Source of the DNA: Tenacibaculum discolor
GTDB lineage: Bacteria; Bacteroidota; Bacteroidia; Flavobacteriales; Flavobacteriaceae
Reading direction: 5' to 3'
Assembly (NCBI RefSeq): GCF_003664185.1
Contig: NZ_RCCS01000009.1
Span: 186,001-250,000, forward strand
DNA: 64,000 bases
A model generated the notes under the pieces. It made no database searches. It was not told the origin of the DNA and worked only from the letters and a program-made list of their open reading frames with translations. Positions 55,370-63,743 of the stretch are shown here, in pieces; the stretch's first letter is position 1; every line of letters starts with the position of its first letter. The position numbers were made by a program, and so were the translations under genes.

Positions 55370-57115
55370 TTAATTTATTTGAACTAATGAACCTTTTAAA
55401 ACAGCTATAGCACTTGTTGAAACTTCTGCCCCAGCACTACCTTCTGCTTTAAATTCTGCATTGGCTGCTATGCTCACATTTGTTCCTTCAATATTGACAT
55501 CTCCTGATGCTTTCAATGAAATATCTCCGGCACTTTCCATTGATATTCCATCGCTGTTTATCGTAATTACATTAGAATTATCATCTTCAATCGTTATGGC
55601 TCCTTCATCTTCATCCAGCGAAATAATTTTTCCTGCGGGTGTTTCAATAGTGATTATTTTTTTATCATCATCAAACAACACTTTCATTTCACTTCTGGTA
55701 ACAATTCCTTTTTCGTGATTATCATCAGTAGCTGTAATTGGAGAAGGTTTTGCACTACTGTGCAACATTCCTAAAACAATGGCATCATTAGGATCTTCAT
55801 TGATAAATCCTACAATCACCTCATCTCCTATTTCTGGACGGAAGAAAATACCTCTGTTTTCTCCTGCATCGGGTGAAGCTACTCTACACCAAATACCTTC
55901 TTCTTCGTTATTTACGATTGGAATTTGTACTAGAATTCTGTCTTCTCCATCAGGGTCTTCTTCTAATTGAGTAACAATTCCCACTTGTAACCCTTGAATG
56001 GCAGGCAATAATCCTGAAGCTGGTTTTGCTGAGATTTCAAAAGTTTCAGAAAACCATTCTGTTGATAAACCAAACTGTGCATTGGCTACCCAATTTCCTT
56101 CTGAAATTACATGCTGAACTCCTGTTACATATACATTTCCGTTAAATCGGTCTCCAACACCTTCTAGTTTTAAAATGGTGTTTGGTTTCACTGACGGGAT
56201 TCCTTGAAATTTTACACGCCCTCTTACTTTTGCCAATTGTTGAAATAACCATTTGGCATCTGCCCAGTCTTGTAATTCAGTATCCGTAACAACACCTCCG
56301 TGTCGTAATTCCATACTTTCTAAGCCTATAGTTTTGTTTAAGTCTGAAACCGATAAGTTTCCGTTTAAACTTACATTTGGATCTTTTCCTTCAATTTCTA
56401 TTACTTCTTGATCAGCATGATTCCAGCTATAGGCTGCTACCTTTTTTACTTGGTGACGTGCATCTATTTCTGCATCAAAGTCTAATAAGGATCCTCCAAA
56501 AGTTACAGTTTCAATTTCTGACTGACTTACATTAGGTTTAGCTATGGTTATTGTTCCATCATCTACAAAACATAATTTCCCATTGGCTTGCGCTCTTGAA
56601 ACGACAAAGTCCCAATCTGATGCATTATATTGCACCAATTCAGCGTGGTTGTAATTTGTAGTTTCTACATCTTTTGACAAACTATACTTCCCTATAATTT
56701 CTTCAAAAATGTCGCTATCGGTACTTTCATAGAAATATTTACTTTTTCTGCCTACGGTCATTTTTACCGCTTCATCTTTACACTCAACTATTAATTGTGC
56801 TGAACTAGCTCTAATTCTTAGATTATGTTTGATAACGATTCCCTTAAAAATAGTTTCTTCATCAGAATGATATCCTGCGGTAATTTCAATTTCTTTACCA
56901 GGAATTAATAACTCTTCGTTACTTAATTTAAAATCTCTCTCTGAAGCATCTCCATCAATTAAAACAATTTGAGCGGTTGGTATTTTGTTTACTTCTTTGG
57001 AAACAGTAATATTTTTTACCTCATATTGTTTTGAGAGTTCTTCTCCTTCAATCAAGATTTTAAAAGTGACTAAATCGGCACTTTTTGAAGTTTGTATAGT
57101 TCCTGTATTATTCAT
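55370..57115 (-). CDS. VgrG-like central spike protein (Afp8-like)
   Basis: A 581-residue fusion of gp27- and gp5-like parts. The N-terminal half (about 15-330) is the hub fold. An OB fold at about 380-455 contains DPDGEDRILVQIPIVNNEEEGIWCRVASPDAGENRG-type sequence with the conserved GDEVIVGF. The C-terminus (about 490-581) is a beta-helix with repeated short strands (SLKASGDVNIEGTNVSIAAN). It trimerises to form the membrane-piercing spike capped by the PAAR protein encoded next. No extra effector domain is attached. Confidence 0.95.
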   Translation of the reverse strand: MNNTGTIQTSKSADLVTFKILIEGEELSKQYEVKNITVSKEVNKIPTAQIVLIDGDASERDFKLSNEELLIPGKEIEITAGYHSDEETIFKGIVIKHNLRIRASSAQLIVECKDEAVKMTVGRKSKYFYESTDSDIFEEIIGKYSLSKDVETTNYNHAELVQYNASDWDFVVSRAQANGKLCFVDDGTITIAKPNVSQSEIETVTFGGSLLDFDAEIDARHQVKKVAAYSWNHADQEVIEIEGKDPNVSLNGNLSVSDLNKTIGLESMELRHGGVVTDTELQDWADAKWLFQQLAKVRGRVKFQGIPSVKPNTILKLEGVGDRFNGNVYVTGVQHVISEGNWVANAQFGLSTEWFSETFEISAKPASGLLPAIQGLQVGIVTQLEEDPDGEDRILVQIPIVNNEEEGIWCRVASPDAGENRGIFFRPEIGDEVIVGFINEDPNDAIVLGMLHSSAKPSPITATDDNHEKGIVTRSEMKVLFDDDKKIITIETPAGKIISLDEDEGAITIEDDNSNVITINSDGISMESAGDISLKASGDVNIEGTNVSIAANAEFKAEGSAGAEVSTSAIAVLKGSLVQIN

Positions 57116-57802
57116 CTAAGCAAATTTTTGTATGGGTGGAAAAAAGATTTCTTGTCCTGGTTTTAGTTTTCTGAACTGCATTATTTTATTAACACGAGCT
57201 ACTTCTAAATAATACTTTGAGTCTCCATAAATACGATTACATATAAGTGGTAAAGTGTCTCCTGATCTCACTTTACGATAGTGAGTTAAATCTGGCGACT
57301 GATTGTTTTCTCTTGCCACTCGTAAATCATCATCAATAGTACCTTTTACCTTAAGCTTTGCACTGGCACGTAATGGTGTTCCATCTGGTGCAAACAATTT
57401 ATATTCAATAGAAAGATCTACTAAAGAGCCCTTAAAAAGGAGAGCACCCCATTTAATCATTAAATAGTTAGGTTTGTGCTCTTCTCCTTTGTATTCGAAT
57501 ACAATTTTTTTAAACGCTTCTATTTTATCTATGATTCCATCTTTTAGATCACTTTTTCCGTCAATGGCTCCACTGCTATCAAACAATAGGTCTAAATCTA
57601 ATTCTTGAGGAGGTATTCTTGTAAACTTAGGTTGAGAGCCACTTGTACCTTGCCCTTGTTCTTCAGTATATTCTGGTTTATAAGCAACCATATACTTTTC
57701 TGGGTTTATAAGTGTTGTAAACTCCCCATTGGCTACTTCATTCTTAAACTTATCGTCAGAATACGCCTTTATTACTAATTTTTTTAACTCTCCTTGACTC
57801 AT
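57116..57802 (-). CDS. LysM-containing hub/tube initiator (Afp7-like)
   Basis: A 228-residue protein with an N-terminal T4 gp53/gp54-like part and a C-terminal LysM domain (about 172-225, HYRKVRSGDTLPLICNRIYGD ... LKPGQEIFFPP). In AFP-type particles this protein links the inner tube to the spike hub; LysM is used for contact inside the particle and not for wall binding. It overlaps the DUF5908 gene by one base (TAATG) and lies directly before the spike gene. Confidence 0.93.
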   Translation of the reverse strand: MSQGELKKLVIKAYSDDKFKNEVANGEFTTLINPEKYMVAYKPEYTEEQGQGTSGSQPKFTRIPPQELDLDLLFDSSGAIDGKSDLKDGIIDKIEAFKKIVFEYKGEEHKPNYLMIKWGALLFKGSLVDLSIEYKLFAPDGTPLRASAKLKVKGTIDDDLRVARENNQSPDLTHYRKVRSGDTLPLICNRIYGDSKYYLEVARVNKIMQFRKLKPGQEIFFPPIQKFA

Positions 57803-57963
57803 TATCGTTGTTTTTGTCTTTCAAGAATATCCATTACTTCCTCCACACATGCCGAAACTATAGCTGCTGTATTTCCGTTTTTTGATCCACTTGTTTTTCC
57901 TTGTGATTCTGATTTTTCATCCACGTTAATCTTGATATGTAATTCTTTGATAGTAATAGGCAT
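57802..57963 (-). CDS. DUF5908 mini-protein of the eCIS locus
   Basis: A 53-residue protein beginning MPITIKELHIKINV and ending VMDILERQKQR, with a Ser/Gly/Lys-rich middle. The MPITI(K/R)EL opening is typical of DUF5908 proteins, found between tube and LysM genes in eCIS loci. It is small but well placed: it starts 1 bp after the second tube gene and its stop overlaps the next start (TAATG). The role is unknown, perhaps as an assembly factor or small baseplate part. Confidence 0.88.
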   Translation of the reverse strand: MPITIKELHIKINVDEKSESQGKTSGSKNGNTAAIVSACVEEVMDILERQKQR

Positions 57964-57964
57964 C

Positions 57965-58402
57965 TTATACTATTTTAAAATAATTATAGGTTAATTCAAG
58001 TGTCTCAATAACCAGTTTACTTTCTTCAGCATTAAAGTCTCCTACATTCCATTTTACAGGGTATGCATGTTTTACATTCCAAGTTTGTATGGCTTGCTCG
58101 TCTTCACCCAATAACATTACATTGATATTTATAGGTTGTATCTCGAAATTGACTAAGGCTTTTTTACACCACTTAATTACTTCCGAATCAACAAGCATCC
58201 CTCTTTTCAACACTAAATTTGGATATTTGGAACGTACCGGTATTTTATGCTTGAATCTATTTTCTCCTCCTTCGGCTATTTCTTCAGTTTCAAGGTCTAC
58301 CGAAAGACCTGAAACTGATTGAAATGAATTGTCGCCGCTTGAAGTTGGAATATCTTCAAACTCTACTTTAAAACTAAATCCTACTGGTGGATGATAGCTC
58401 AT
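57965..58402 (-). CDS. Second tail tube protein, gp19 family (Afp5-like)
   Basis: A 145-residue inner tube protein. Landmarks are HPPVGFSFKVEFEDIP, FQSVSGLSVDLETEEIAEGG, NLVLKRGMLVDSEVIKW and WNVKHAYPVKWNVGDFNAEESKLVIETLEL, all standard for T4 gp19-like subunits. It would form the ring joining tube and hub. It overlaps the first tube gene's stop by one base. Confidence 0.95.
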   Translation of the reverse strand: MSYHPPVGFSFKVEFEDIPTSSGDNSFQSVSGLSVDLETEEIAEGGENRFKHKIPVRSKYPNLVLKRGMLVDSEVIKWCKKALVNFEIQPININVMLLGEDEQAIQTWNVKHAYPVKWNVGDFNAEESKLVIETLELTYNYFKIV

Positions 58403-58848
58403 TACGATGACATTTTAAGCTTCTCAATTGCCCACTCAGCAGTTTCAATGGCTATTTCATTACCATCAGCTTTTAAGTCTGTAGGCTGTACTTTAGTGAT
58501 ATAAGCATTCTGAGCTTCCCATACTACAGCTGGTTGTCCAGTCTCATCTAATAATTTGATGGTTAAATCTCCTCTAAATTGCTCTCCTCCTTCTTGGAAA
58601 TAAACTGTTTTAGCCCATTGCTTGTAAAACTGTTTACTTTCATCTACGAAGGTTCCTCTCTTCATAGTAATGTTACTATATTCGAATAATCCTGGTTGTT
58701 TTGATTTGTGGTATTCTTTATCTGCTCCTCCACGATATTCTATTACTTTATTATCAAAACTTAACCCTGATACTTCTGTACAATTAAATTTCGTATCACC
58801 AAAGGTTACCTCGAAGGAAAACTTTGGCATTGGATATGATTCTGCCAT
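58402..58848 (-). CDS. Main tail tube protein, gp19 family (Afp1-like)
   Basis: A 148-residue inner tube subunit with PKFSFEVTFGD, CTEVSGLSFDNKVIEYRGGAD, NITMKRGTFVDES and WEAQNAYITKVQPTDLKADGN. It is the likely major tube protein, since it follows the sheath gene and has an A-rich 44-bp leader just upstream, a pattern that favours strong translation in Bacteroidota (inference). Confidence 0.95.
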   Translation of the reverse strand: MAESYPMPKFSFEVTFGDTKFNCTEVSGLSFDNKVIEYRGGADKEYHKSKQPGLFEYSNITMKRGTFVDESKQFYKQWAKTVYFQEGGEQFRGDLTIKLLDETGQPAVVWEAQNAYITKVQPTDLKADGNEIAIETAEWAIEKLKMSS

Positions 58849-58892
58849 GATTCTTTATTTTTTATTTATATTTTTTTGGTTAGTTAGTTTAC

Positions 58893-60824
58893 TTATGCTT
58901 CTTGCATTTTGTGAGAGAATTTAAGTATGATAAATTCAGCTGGACGTACTACTGCCATACCTATTTCTATGATCATATTTCCTTCTAAAACATCTTGAGC
59001 AGTCATGGTTTCTCCTAAACCAACACTTACATAAAATGCTTTTTCTGGTGTAGGGCCTGCTAGTGCTCCTGCTCTCCATTGTTGTGTTAAGAAGTTATCA
59101 ATCATTGCTTTTACACGCACCCACGTATTTTTATCATTAGGTTCGAAAACAAATTGTTCTGATGCTTTTTTAATTGACTCTTCTGCCATGTTGAAGAAAC
59201 GTCTTACAGATACATATCTCCATTCATTATCGTTTCCTGCAAGAGTTCTTGCTCCCCATACAAGATTTCCTTTTCCTACAAATGATCTGATAGCATTAAC
59301 AGATTTTCCTGCTTTGGTGTCTACATTTAAATCTTTTTGCTCATCATGTGATATATTAACAGATGGGCCATATACATAATTTAACCCTACATTTGCTGGT
59401 GCTTTCCATACTCCTCTATCGGCATCAACTTTAGCATAAATTCCTGCCATGGTTGCACTAGGTGCCAATTTTACTGGTAACAACCCTATTTCTAACTTTA
59501 TTTTATTGTATAGAGCATTATTATCTACTTTTAAATCTGCTAACGAAGGGAGTGTTGTTACACCTCCTAATGCATCAATAGCTCCTTTTAAGGCAAATAA
59601 TTCATCGGTGTTTTTTTGATCTTCCAAAGTGGTATAGATTCCATTATTAGTCATATCAGCTTCATCGATAATACCTAATAGATCATATACGTTTGTAGCA
59701 TTAGAAGTTAAACTACCCATTAACTTTCCTTCTGTGTCATCTTGTTGTAGCTTAAATAGCTTAGCATGTAAATCAGCCAAAGTGGCTTCTAAATTAGCAT
59801 CCATCCAAGTTGTCATATCCGCACTTGGTGTTGCTAAAGAAGCTTCTTCTGAATCTTCAGCCGCAGAAATCAAATCGTTGATTGATGAAGTTATATTCTC
59901 TAAATAGCCAATAATATTTTTAATATTGGAAATGGCATCATTTTTAAAAGACAATGCTACCGCATTACCTGCCCCATCTATATTATTTTTTGTATCAACC
60001 AATACTGTTAACAGGCTTTCAAGCTCAGTTAGATCAATTCCATCTATTACTTCTTCCGCTTGCACAGATAAACTTTCATCCAATCCTTCTATTTCAATAC
60101 TATCTTCATCATAAGAGTAGTCAAGAATCGTATTTAAAAAAGGGTAATATGCTGCCCCATATTTCAAGTAGTCTTTTCCTAAAGAAATTTTATCTCTTAG
60201 TGCTTCTACTGGATCTACATCCCCTCCTCCATCATCATATTCATTATCTGAATAAGTATCAATAATGGTAAAGCGATCTTGTAATTTATTACATTGAGTA
60301 AGTGCTGATGCATATAAACTATAAAAATCAGTATCTGACGCCAACGATGTTCCGTCTGGGAATGTAAGTAAGGTTACTTCATCTACATAGGCTACTTTAT
60401 CTAACCCTTCTTTCAATTCATCGAAAGAAATACTATTTTCATTGTTACTCTCATCTTCATAGGTGTTCACAGATACGATGTAACAAGGACCTCCTCCATT
60501 GGCAAAATACATTTGCATGTGATAATACATCTTAAAAGGAGACGGGGTACTTGGTGCAGTTACAATTACTTCCTCATTCGCTTGATTTGCATTTGTTACA
60601 TTAACTCCAATACTTGTTTCCTGTCTTGCATAGCCAAAATACGTTTCGTAATCTAACATTGACGTTATTCTTGTTGGTTCTAACAGTAGGTCATTATTCT
60701 CTTTCTTTTTAGCTCTCTCGGTATAACCAATAAAAGCTGGAATTGCTGTTTCTACTTGAGCTACCGATGGGGGAAACTTTACAATTTCCTCTACGTAGAC
60801 TCCTGGTGTTTTGTACGCTGACAT
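58893..60824 (-). CDS. Contractile tail sheath protein with large inserted domain
   Basis: A 643-residue sheath subunit (Afp2-4 family). The start KTPGVYVEEIVKFPPSVAQVETAIPAFIGY and the end IDNFLTQQWRAGALAGPTPEKAFYV ... IIEIGMAVVRPAEFIILKFSHKM are canonical. The usual core from KYGAAYYPFL (about 230) to GIYAKVDADRGVWKAPAN (about 461-478) is split by some 215 residues of Asp/Glu/Leu/Asn-rich helical sequence (about 235-450). That insertion probably sits on the outer surface. Only one sheath gene is present, whereas AFP has three. Confidence 0.95.
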   Translation of the reverse strand: MSAYKTPGVYVEEIVKFPPSVAQVETAIPAFIGYTERAKKKENNDLLLEPTRITSMLDYETYFGYARQETSIGVNVTNANQANEEVIVTAPSTPSPFKMYYHMQMYFANGGGPCYIVSVNTYEDESNNENSISFDELKEGLDKVAYVDEVTLLTFPDGTSLASDTDFYSLYASALTQCNKLQDRFTIIDTYSDNEYDDGGGDVDPVEALRDKISLGKDYLKYGAAYYPFLNTILDYSYDEDSIEIEGLDESLSVQAEEVIDGIDLTELESLLTVLVDTKNNIDGAGNAVALSFKNDAISNIKNIIGYLENITSSINDLISAAEDSEEASLATPSADMTTWMDANLEATLADLHAKLFKLQQDDTEGKLMGSLTSNATNVYDLLGIIDEADMTNNGIYTTLEDQKNTDELFALKGAIDALGGVTTLPSLADLKVDNNALYNKIKLEIGLLPVKLAPSATMAGIYAKVDADRGVWKAPANVGLNYVYGPSVNISHDEQKDLNVDTKAGKSVNAIRSFVGKGNLVWGARTLAGNDNEWRYVSVRRFFNMAEESIKKASEQFVFEPNDKNTWVRVKAMIDNFLTQQWRAGALAGPTPEKAFYVSVGLGETMTAQDVLEGNMIIEIGMAVVRPAEFIILKFSHKMQEA

Positions 60825-60853
60825 AATTACTTGTTTTAAATTTTAATTTTTGT

Positions 60854-61924
60854 TTATATAAATACTTCCGAATAATAATCTTGCGATTCTTTCTTAATAC
60901 TTTCTGGAGTAGGATTTGGGAAATAATAATCTTCTTGTGGTTCTGGTATAACGTCTTGTTTATCTATCTCTACACGCCCATTAAGTGTCAATGGTTTTTC
61001 TTCTGACGTAGTCATTACAAGGTTTTCACTTCTTTTCGTGTAACGCCAAAATGTGTTTCTATTTTCAATACAAACAGCAAACTCTGGGGACTCCTCTAAC
61101 AAACATTGTTTTGAGACATCAAAAACTTCTGTTTCTTCATTCTTAGTTAATACTTCTTCTGTTAAATTGTTGTTATTGTCTCCTGATATCTGGATTTGAA
61201 CAACTCCTATTACCCCACTATTTTTAATTCTTCTTACAAAAAAATTAATAGTATCTATCACCTTTTGCTCTTCTTCATTTAAAGGGATAGCATTCATTAT
61301 TTTAGATTCTATAACATTTAATTCAGAAGCATTGGTATTTGCAACAGTTACTAAATTCGGTGTAGTTGTATCAAACTCTTTTTCAGTTTCCAGTTGGTGT
61401 AATAGTTTTCTTGTTTCACTATCTGAAATCAAAAATGAGCTCCATTTTTTTACCTCAGAAATTGTTTCAAATAAATTGATTACTGAGGAACTTTTGTTTG
61501 ATAAGTAATATAGTTGCTCCTCTTTCTTTTCAATTATGTTAGAAAAATTTTCAAAATAAGCATGGTGTACTTTTAAATAAAAAGTTAGCGTTAGTGAATC
61601 GGGTAATGTAATTATTGGACTATATCTACTTACTTCTTGATTTCCTTCTTTGGTAGTTACTTTTATAGTTTCTGATAGTACTCGGACTCCTTTTTTATGA
61701 CTTCTAAGTAATAGTCTATGATTTTTTAAACTCTTTTTGGTTTCTTGAGTAGGTTGAATTGATAGAAACTTGCTAATATCATATTGTTCTTCTAAACGTT
61801 TTTTTTCTTCATCTGTAAGAGGTGTTACTCCATTATTTCCTCCATTTAATTCGAAAAAAGTTCGTTCTCCTTCATCTAGGAAATAAGAGTGGTATATATT
61901 GATATTGAACAGTGTTTTGTACAT
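60854..61924 (-). CDS. Conserved-position unknown eCIS protein (356 aa)
   Basis: A 356-residue protein without signal peptide or membrane segment. The N-terminus (NINIYHSYFLDEGERTFFEL) is followed by mixed alpha-beta regions, including VRVLSETIKVTTKEGN and LPDSLTLTFYLKVHHAYFENFSN. I do not recognise a family. It sits between the cap and sheath genes, with 6 bp to the cap gene, and so is probably a structural part at the cap end (a cap adaptor) or a sheath chaperone. Characterised particles from marine Bacteroidota such as AlgoCIS do have a cap adaptor; equivalence here is inference. Confidence 0.6.
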   Translation of the reverse strand: MYKTLFNINIYHSYFLDEGERTFFELNGGNNGVTPLTDEEKKRLEEQYDISKFLSIQPTQETKKSLKNHRLLLRSHKKGVRVLSETIKVTTKEGNQEVSRYSPIITLPDSLTLTFYLKVHHAYFENFSNIIEKKEEQLYYLSNKSSSVINLFETISEVKKWSSFLISDSETRKLLHQLETEKEFDTTTPNLVTVANTNASELNVIESKIMNAIPLNEEEQKVIDTINFFVRRIKNSGVIGVVQIQISGDNNNNLTEEVLTKNEETEVFDVSKQCLLEESPEFAVCIENRNTFWRYTKRSENLVMTTSEEKPLTLNGRVEIDKQDVIPEPQEDYYFPNPTPESIKKESQDYYSEVFI

Positions 61925-61930
61925 AATCTT

Positions 61931-62506
61931 TTAATTTTTAATTATTGATTGTTGTTCAATACCCGAGACTACTGTTCCTTCTTTGGTTACAATATCCCTT
62001 TCTATTTCTAGTAATGTTATTTTATAAAGTACAGATGGGTACTGTTTACCTCCTAAGGTTCCCCATATATAATTTAACTCCTCAAAAGAAGGCGTATATA
62101 GTTGAGTAATAAATTTAAAAGTCTTTAGGTCTCCCAATCCATCTATACCTTCAAAGTTGGTGTTTTGATGCGTGAATACTTTTTTCCCTTGAAAAAAAGC
62201 TAATATTTTTGTTAAACTCTTTAAAGATTCAGCGTAACTGGATTTATCTACACTGAACAAAACGTAGAGGTTTAAGTATACTTTTGGATTTCTGTAACTA
62301 ACTGTAGTTCCTTCTACACGATTGTTAGAAGTATTTTTTAATGTAAATTCTTCTTGTGTATTAATTAATGTTAATGAAATATCTGGGTTATTTGCTGGAG
62401 AATTTCCATCTCCTTCAGCCATAGCTATATTTGATAAGTCTACAGCCTTTTCATCGAAATAGTCATTTAATTCTTCGGTAATGATTTGTAATATTTCAAA
62501 AATCAT
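61931..62506 (-). CDS. DUF4255 tail terminator/cap protein (Pvc16/Afp16-like)
   Basis: A 191-residue protein of the DUF4255 (Pvc16 N-terminal) family, with IFEILQIITEELNDYF, the NIAMAEGDGN stretch, PDISLTLINTQEEFTLKN and the late YTPSFEELNYIWGTLGGKQYPSVLYKITLLEIER. It caps the distal end of tube and sheath. Here it is the first gene of the operon, whereas Afp16 is at the far end in AFP, an arrangement seen in Bacteroidota loci. Confidence 0.92.
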   Translation of the reverse strand: MIFEILQIITEELNDYFDEKAVDLSNIAMAEGDGNSPANNPDISLTLINTQEEFTLKNTSNNRVEGTTVSYRNPKVYLNLYVLFSVDKSSYAESLKSLTKILAFFQGKKVFTHQNTNFEGIDGLGDLKTFKFITQLYTPSFEELNYIWGTLGGKQYPSVLYKITLLEIERDIVTKEGTVVSGIEQQSIIKN

Positions 62507-62720
62507 TTTAATAGTAAGTTTAGTTAGTTTTGCTTGTAGATTGAAGGGTTAGCAATCAGACATTGTAAAATTAACCTCTCTTACGAAGAATAACCGCAAT
62601 GAAAAACTCTTTTAAAAAAGTAGTTTCTCCTAAATATTTTCTAATAGAATTACAGGTAGTAAAAAGGGGAAAATCACCCTTACTTTTTTAATCAAGAAAT
62701 TTTAAGTTTTACGTGAATCC
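62507..62720 (-). promoter_or_regulatory. Upstream region of the eCIS operon
   Basis: About 210 bases between the gldA terminator and the first eCIS gene must hold the operon promoter. A weak candidate is TTG followed 23 bases later by TAATTTTA on the minus strand (roughly 62602-62569), one base off consensus. No clear operator is seen. A non-housekeeping or activator-dependent promoter is possible. Confidence 0.35.
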
Positions 62721-62759
62721 AATAAAAAACTCTTTATACACAGTATGCATAAAGAGTTT
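62721..62759 (-). terminator. Rho-independent terminator of gldA
   Basis: Perfect 11-bp arms AAACTCTTTAT (62727-62737) and complement (62749-62759) around an 11-base loop, followed on the minus strand by TTTTTTATT. It separates gldA from the eCIS operon read in the same direction. Confidence 0.88.
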
Positions 62760-62783
62760 ATATATATTCTTGTTTGTTATTTT

Positions 62784-63677
62784 TTATTTGGTCAACTCCC
62801 TAAATAAACTTTCTAAGTTTTTGTTTTCGGTATTTAATCCTAGAATTTTTAATCCATTTTCTTGTGCAAAGTCAAAAATTACTGGGCGCATATCTTCAGA
62901 AGTATTAAATGTTAACACCCAATTATTTTCTAGCGTATTTTTATATCCTGTAATATTTGGTAATCGTTTAATAAATTGTTCCTCTAATTTATAGTCAAAC
63001 GTTACTTTAATTACTTGTTCATTATCTGTTTTAAGTTCTGAAATAGGTTTATTAATTACTATTTCTCCTTTATTTATAATTATAACTCGGTCACACATTG
63101 CTTCTACTTCTTGCATAATGTGTGTAGATAATAATACTGTTTTATCTTTTCCTAACTCTTTTATTAATTGACGTATTTCAACTAATTGGTTTGGATCTAA
63201 CCCTGTAGTAGGTTCATCTAAAATTAATACTTCTGGATTGTGTAAAATAGCGGCCGCTAATCCTACACGCTGGCGATATCCTTTAGATAATTGATTAATC
63301 TTCTTATGTGCTTCTATCTTTAAGCCTACTCTATCAATAATCTCATTAATTCTAGACTTTTCTATATTATGTAAAGATGCTTGAAACTGTAAATATTCTT
63401 TCACATACATATCCAAGTACAATGGATTATGCTCTGGTAAATAACCTATTTTTTTTTGTGCTTCAATAGGATTTGAAATTACATCAATTCCACTTACCAA
63501 CACAGTTCCTTTTGAAGGTTTAATAAACCCCGTTAAGATTTTCATTGTTGTAGATTTCCCAGCTCCATTTGGACCTAAAAAACCAACTATTTCTCCTTTC
63601 TTTGCTGAAAAGGAAATATTATTAACAGCCTTTTGTGTTCCGTATGTTTTTACTATTGAGGTAAGTTCTATTGACAT
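62784..63677 (-). CDS. gldA: Gliding motility ABC transporter ATP-binding protein GldA
   Basis: A 297-residue ABC ATPase. Walker A is GPNGAGKST, the signature LSKGYRQRVGLAAA and Walker B VLILDEPTTGLDP follow, then the H-loop LLSTHIM. The C-terminal ~80 residues after the ATPase core (VIKVTFDYKLEEQFIKRLPN) match the GldA extension. GldA is thought to work with membrane subunits GldF and GldG, required for gliding in Flavobacterium johnsoniae; those genes are not in this window. It ends in a terminator before the eCIS operon. Assignment over other ABC ATPases rests on overall similarity and the flavobacterial setting. Confidence 0.88.
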   Translation of the reverse strand: MSIELTSIVKTYGTQKAVNNISFSAKKGEIVGFLGPNGAGKSTTMKILTGFIKPSKGTVLVSGIDVISNPIEAQKKIGYLPEHNPLYLDMYVKEYLQFQASLHNIEKSRINEIIDRVGLKIEAHKKINQLSKGYRQRVGLAAAILHNPEVLILDEPTTGLDPNQLVEIRQLIKELGKDKTVLLSTHIMQEVEAMCDRVIIINKGEIVINKPISELKTDNEQVIKVTFDYKLEEQFIKRLPNITGYKNTLENNWVLTFNTSEDMRPVIFDFAQENGLKILGLNTENKNLESLFRELTK

Positions 63678-63743
63678 GTTTTTAGATTGATAGATTTTTA
63701 GATAAAAGATTCAAGACTTATTTTTTACTTTGACCTTATACCC

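Larger units (their letters stand above)
34214..62506 (-). other. Complete extracellular contractile injection system (eCIS) locus
   Basis: Eighteen genes in one direction over 28.3 kb encode a phage-tail-like contractile particle. It has cap, sheath, two tube proteins, LysM hub, VgrG-like spike, PAAR tip, gp25 and two large baseplate proteins, a fibre- or cage-like giant, tape measure, AAA+ ATPase, and cargo-type proteins. Gene order from 62506 leftwards follows the AFP/PVC scheme, but with the cap gene first and one sheath gene in place of two or three. Junctions are tight (TAATG overlaps at 58402, 57802 and 43594; a 13-bp overlap at 51474-51486), so it is probably one long operon. Slightly wider A-rich leaders precede the sheath and first tube genes, the parts needed in most copies. 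There are no head, terminase, integrase or T6SS TssJLM genes. Confidence 0.95.

Noticed and set aside
34214..62506. Prophage or type VI secretion system
   Set aside because: No capsid, portal, terminase, integrase or lysis cassette, and no TssJLM membrane-complex or ClpV-type genes. DUF4255, DUF5908, DUF4157 and the Afp15-like ATPase are eCIS markers.
62560..62605. Definite promoter for the eCIS operon
   Set aside because: The best TTG/TAATTTTA pair is one base off the -7 consensus at the upper spacing limit; it is only listed as a weak candidate.
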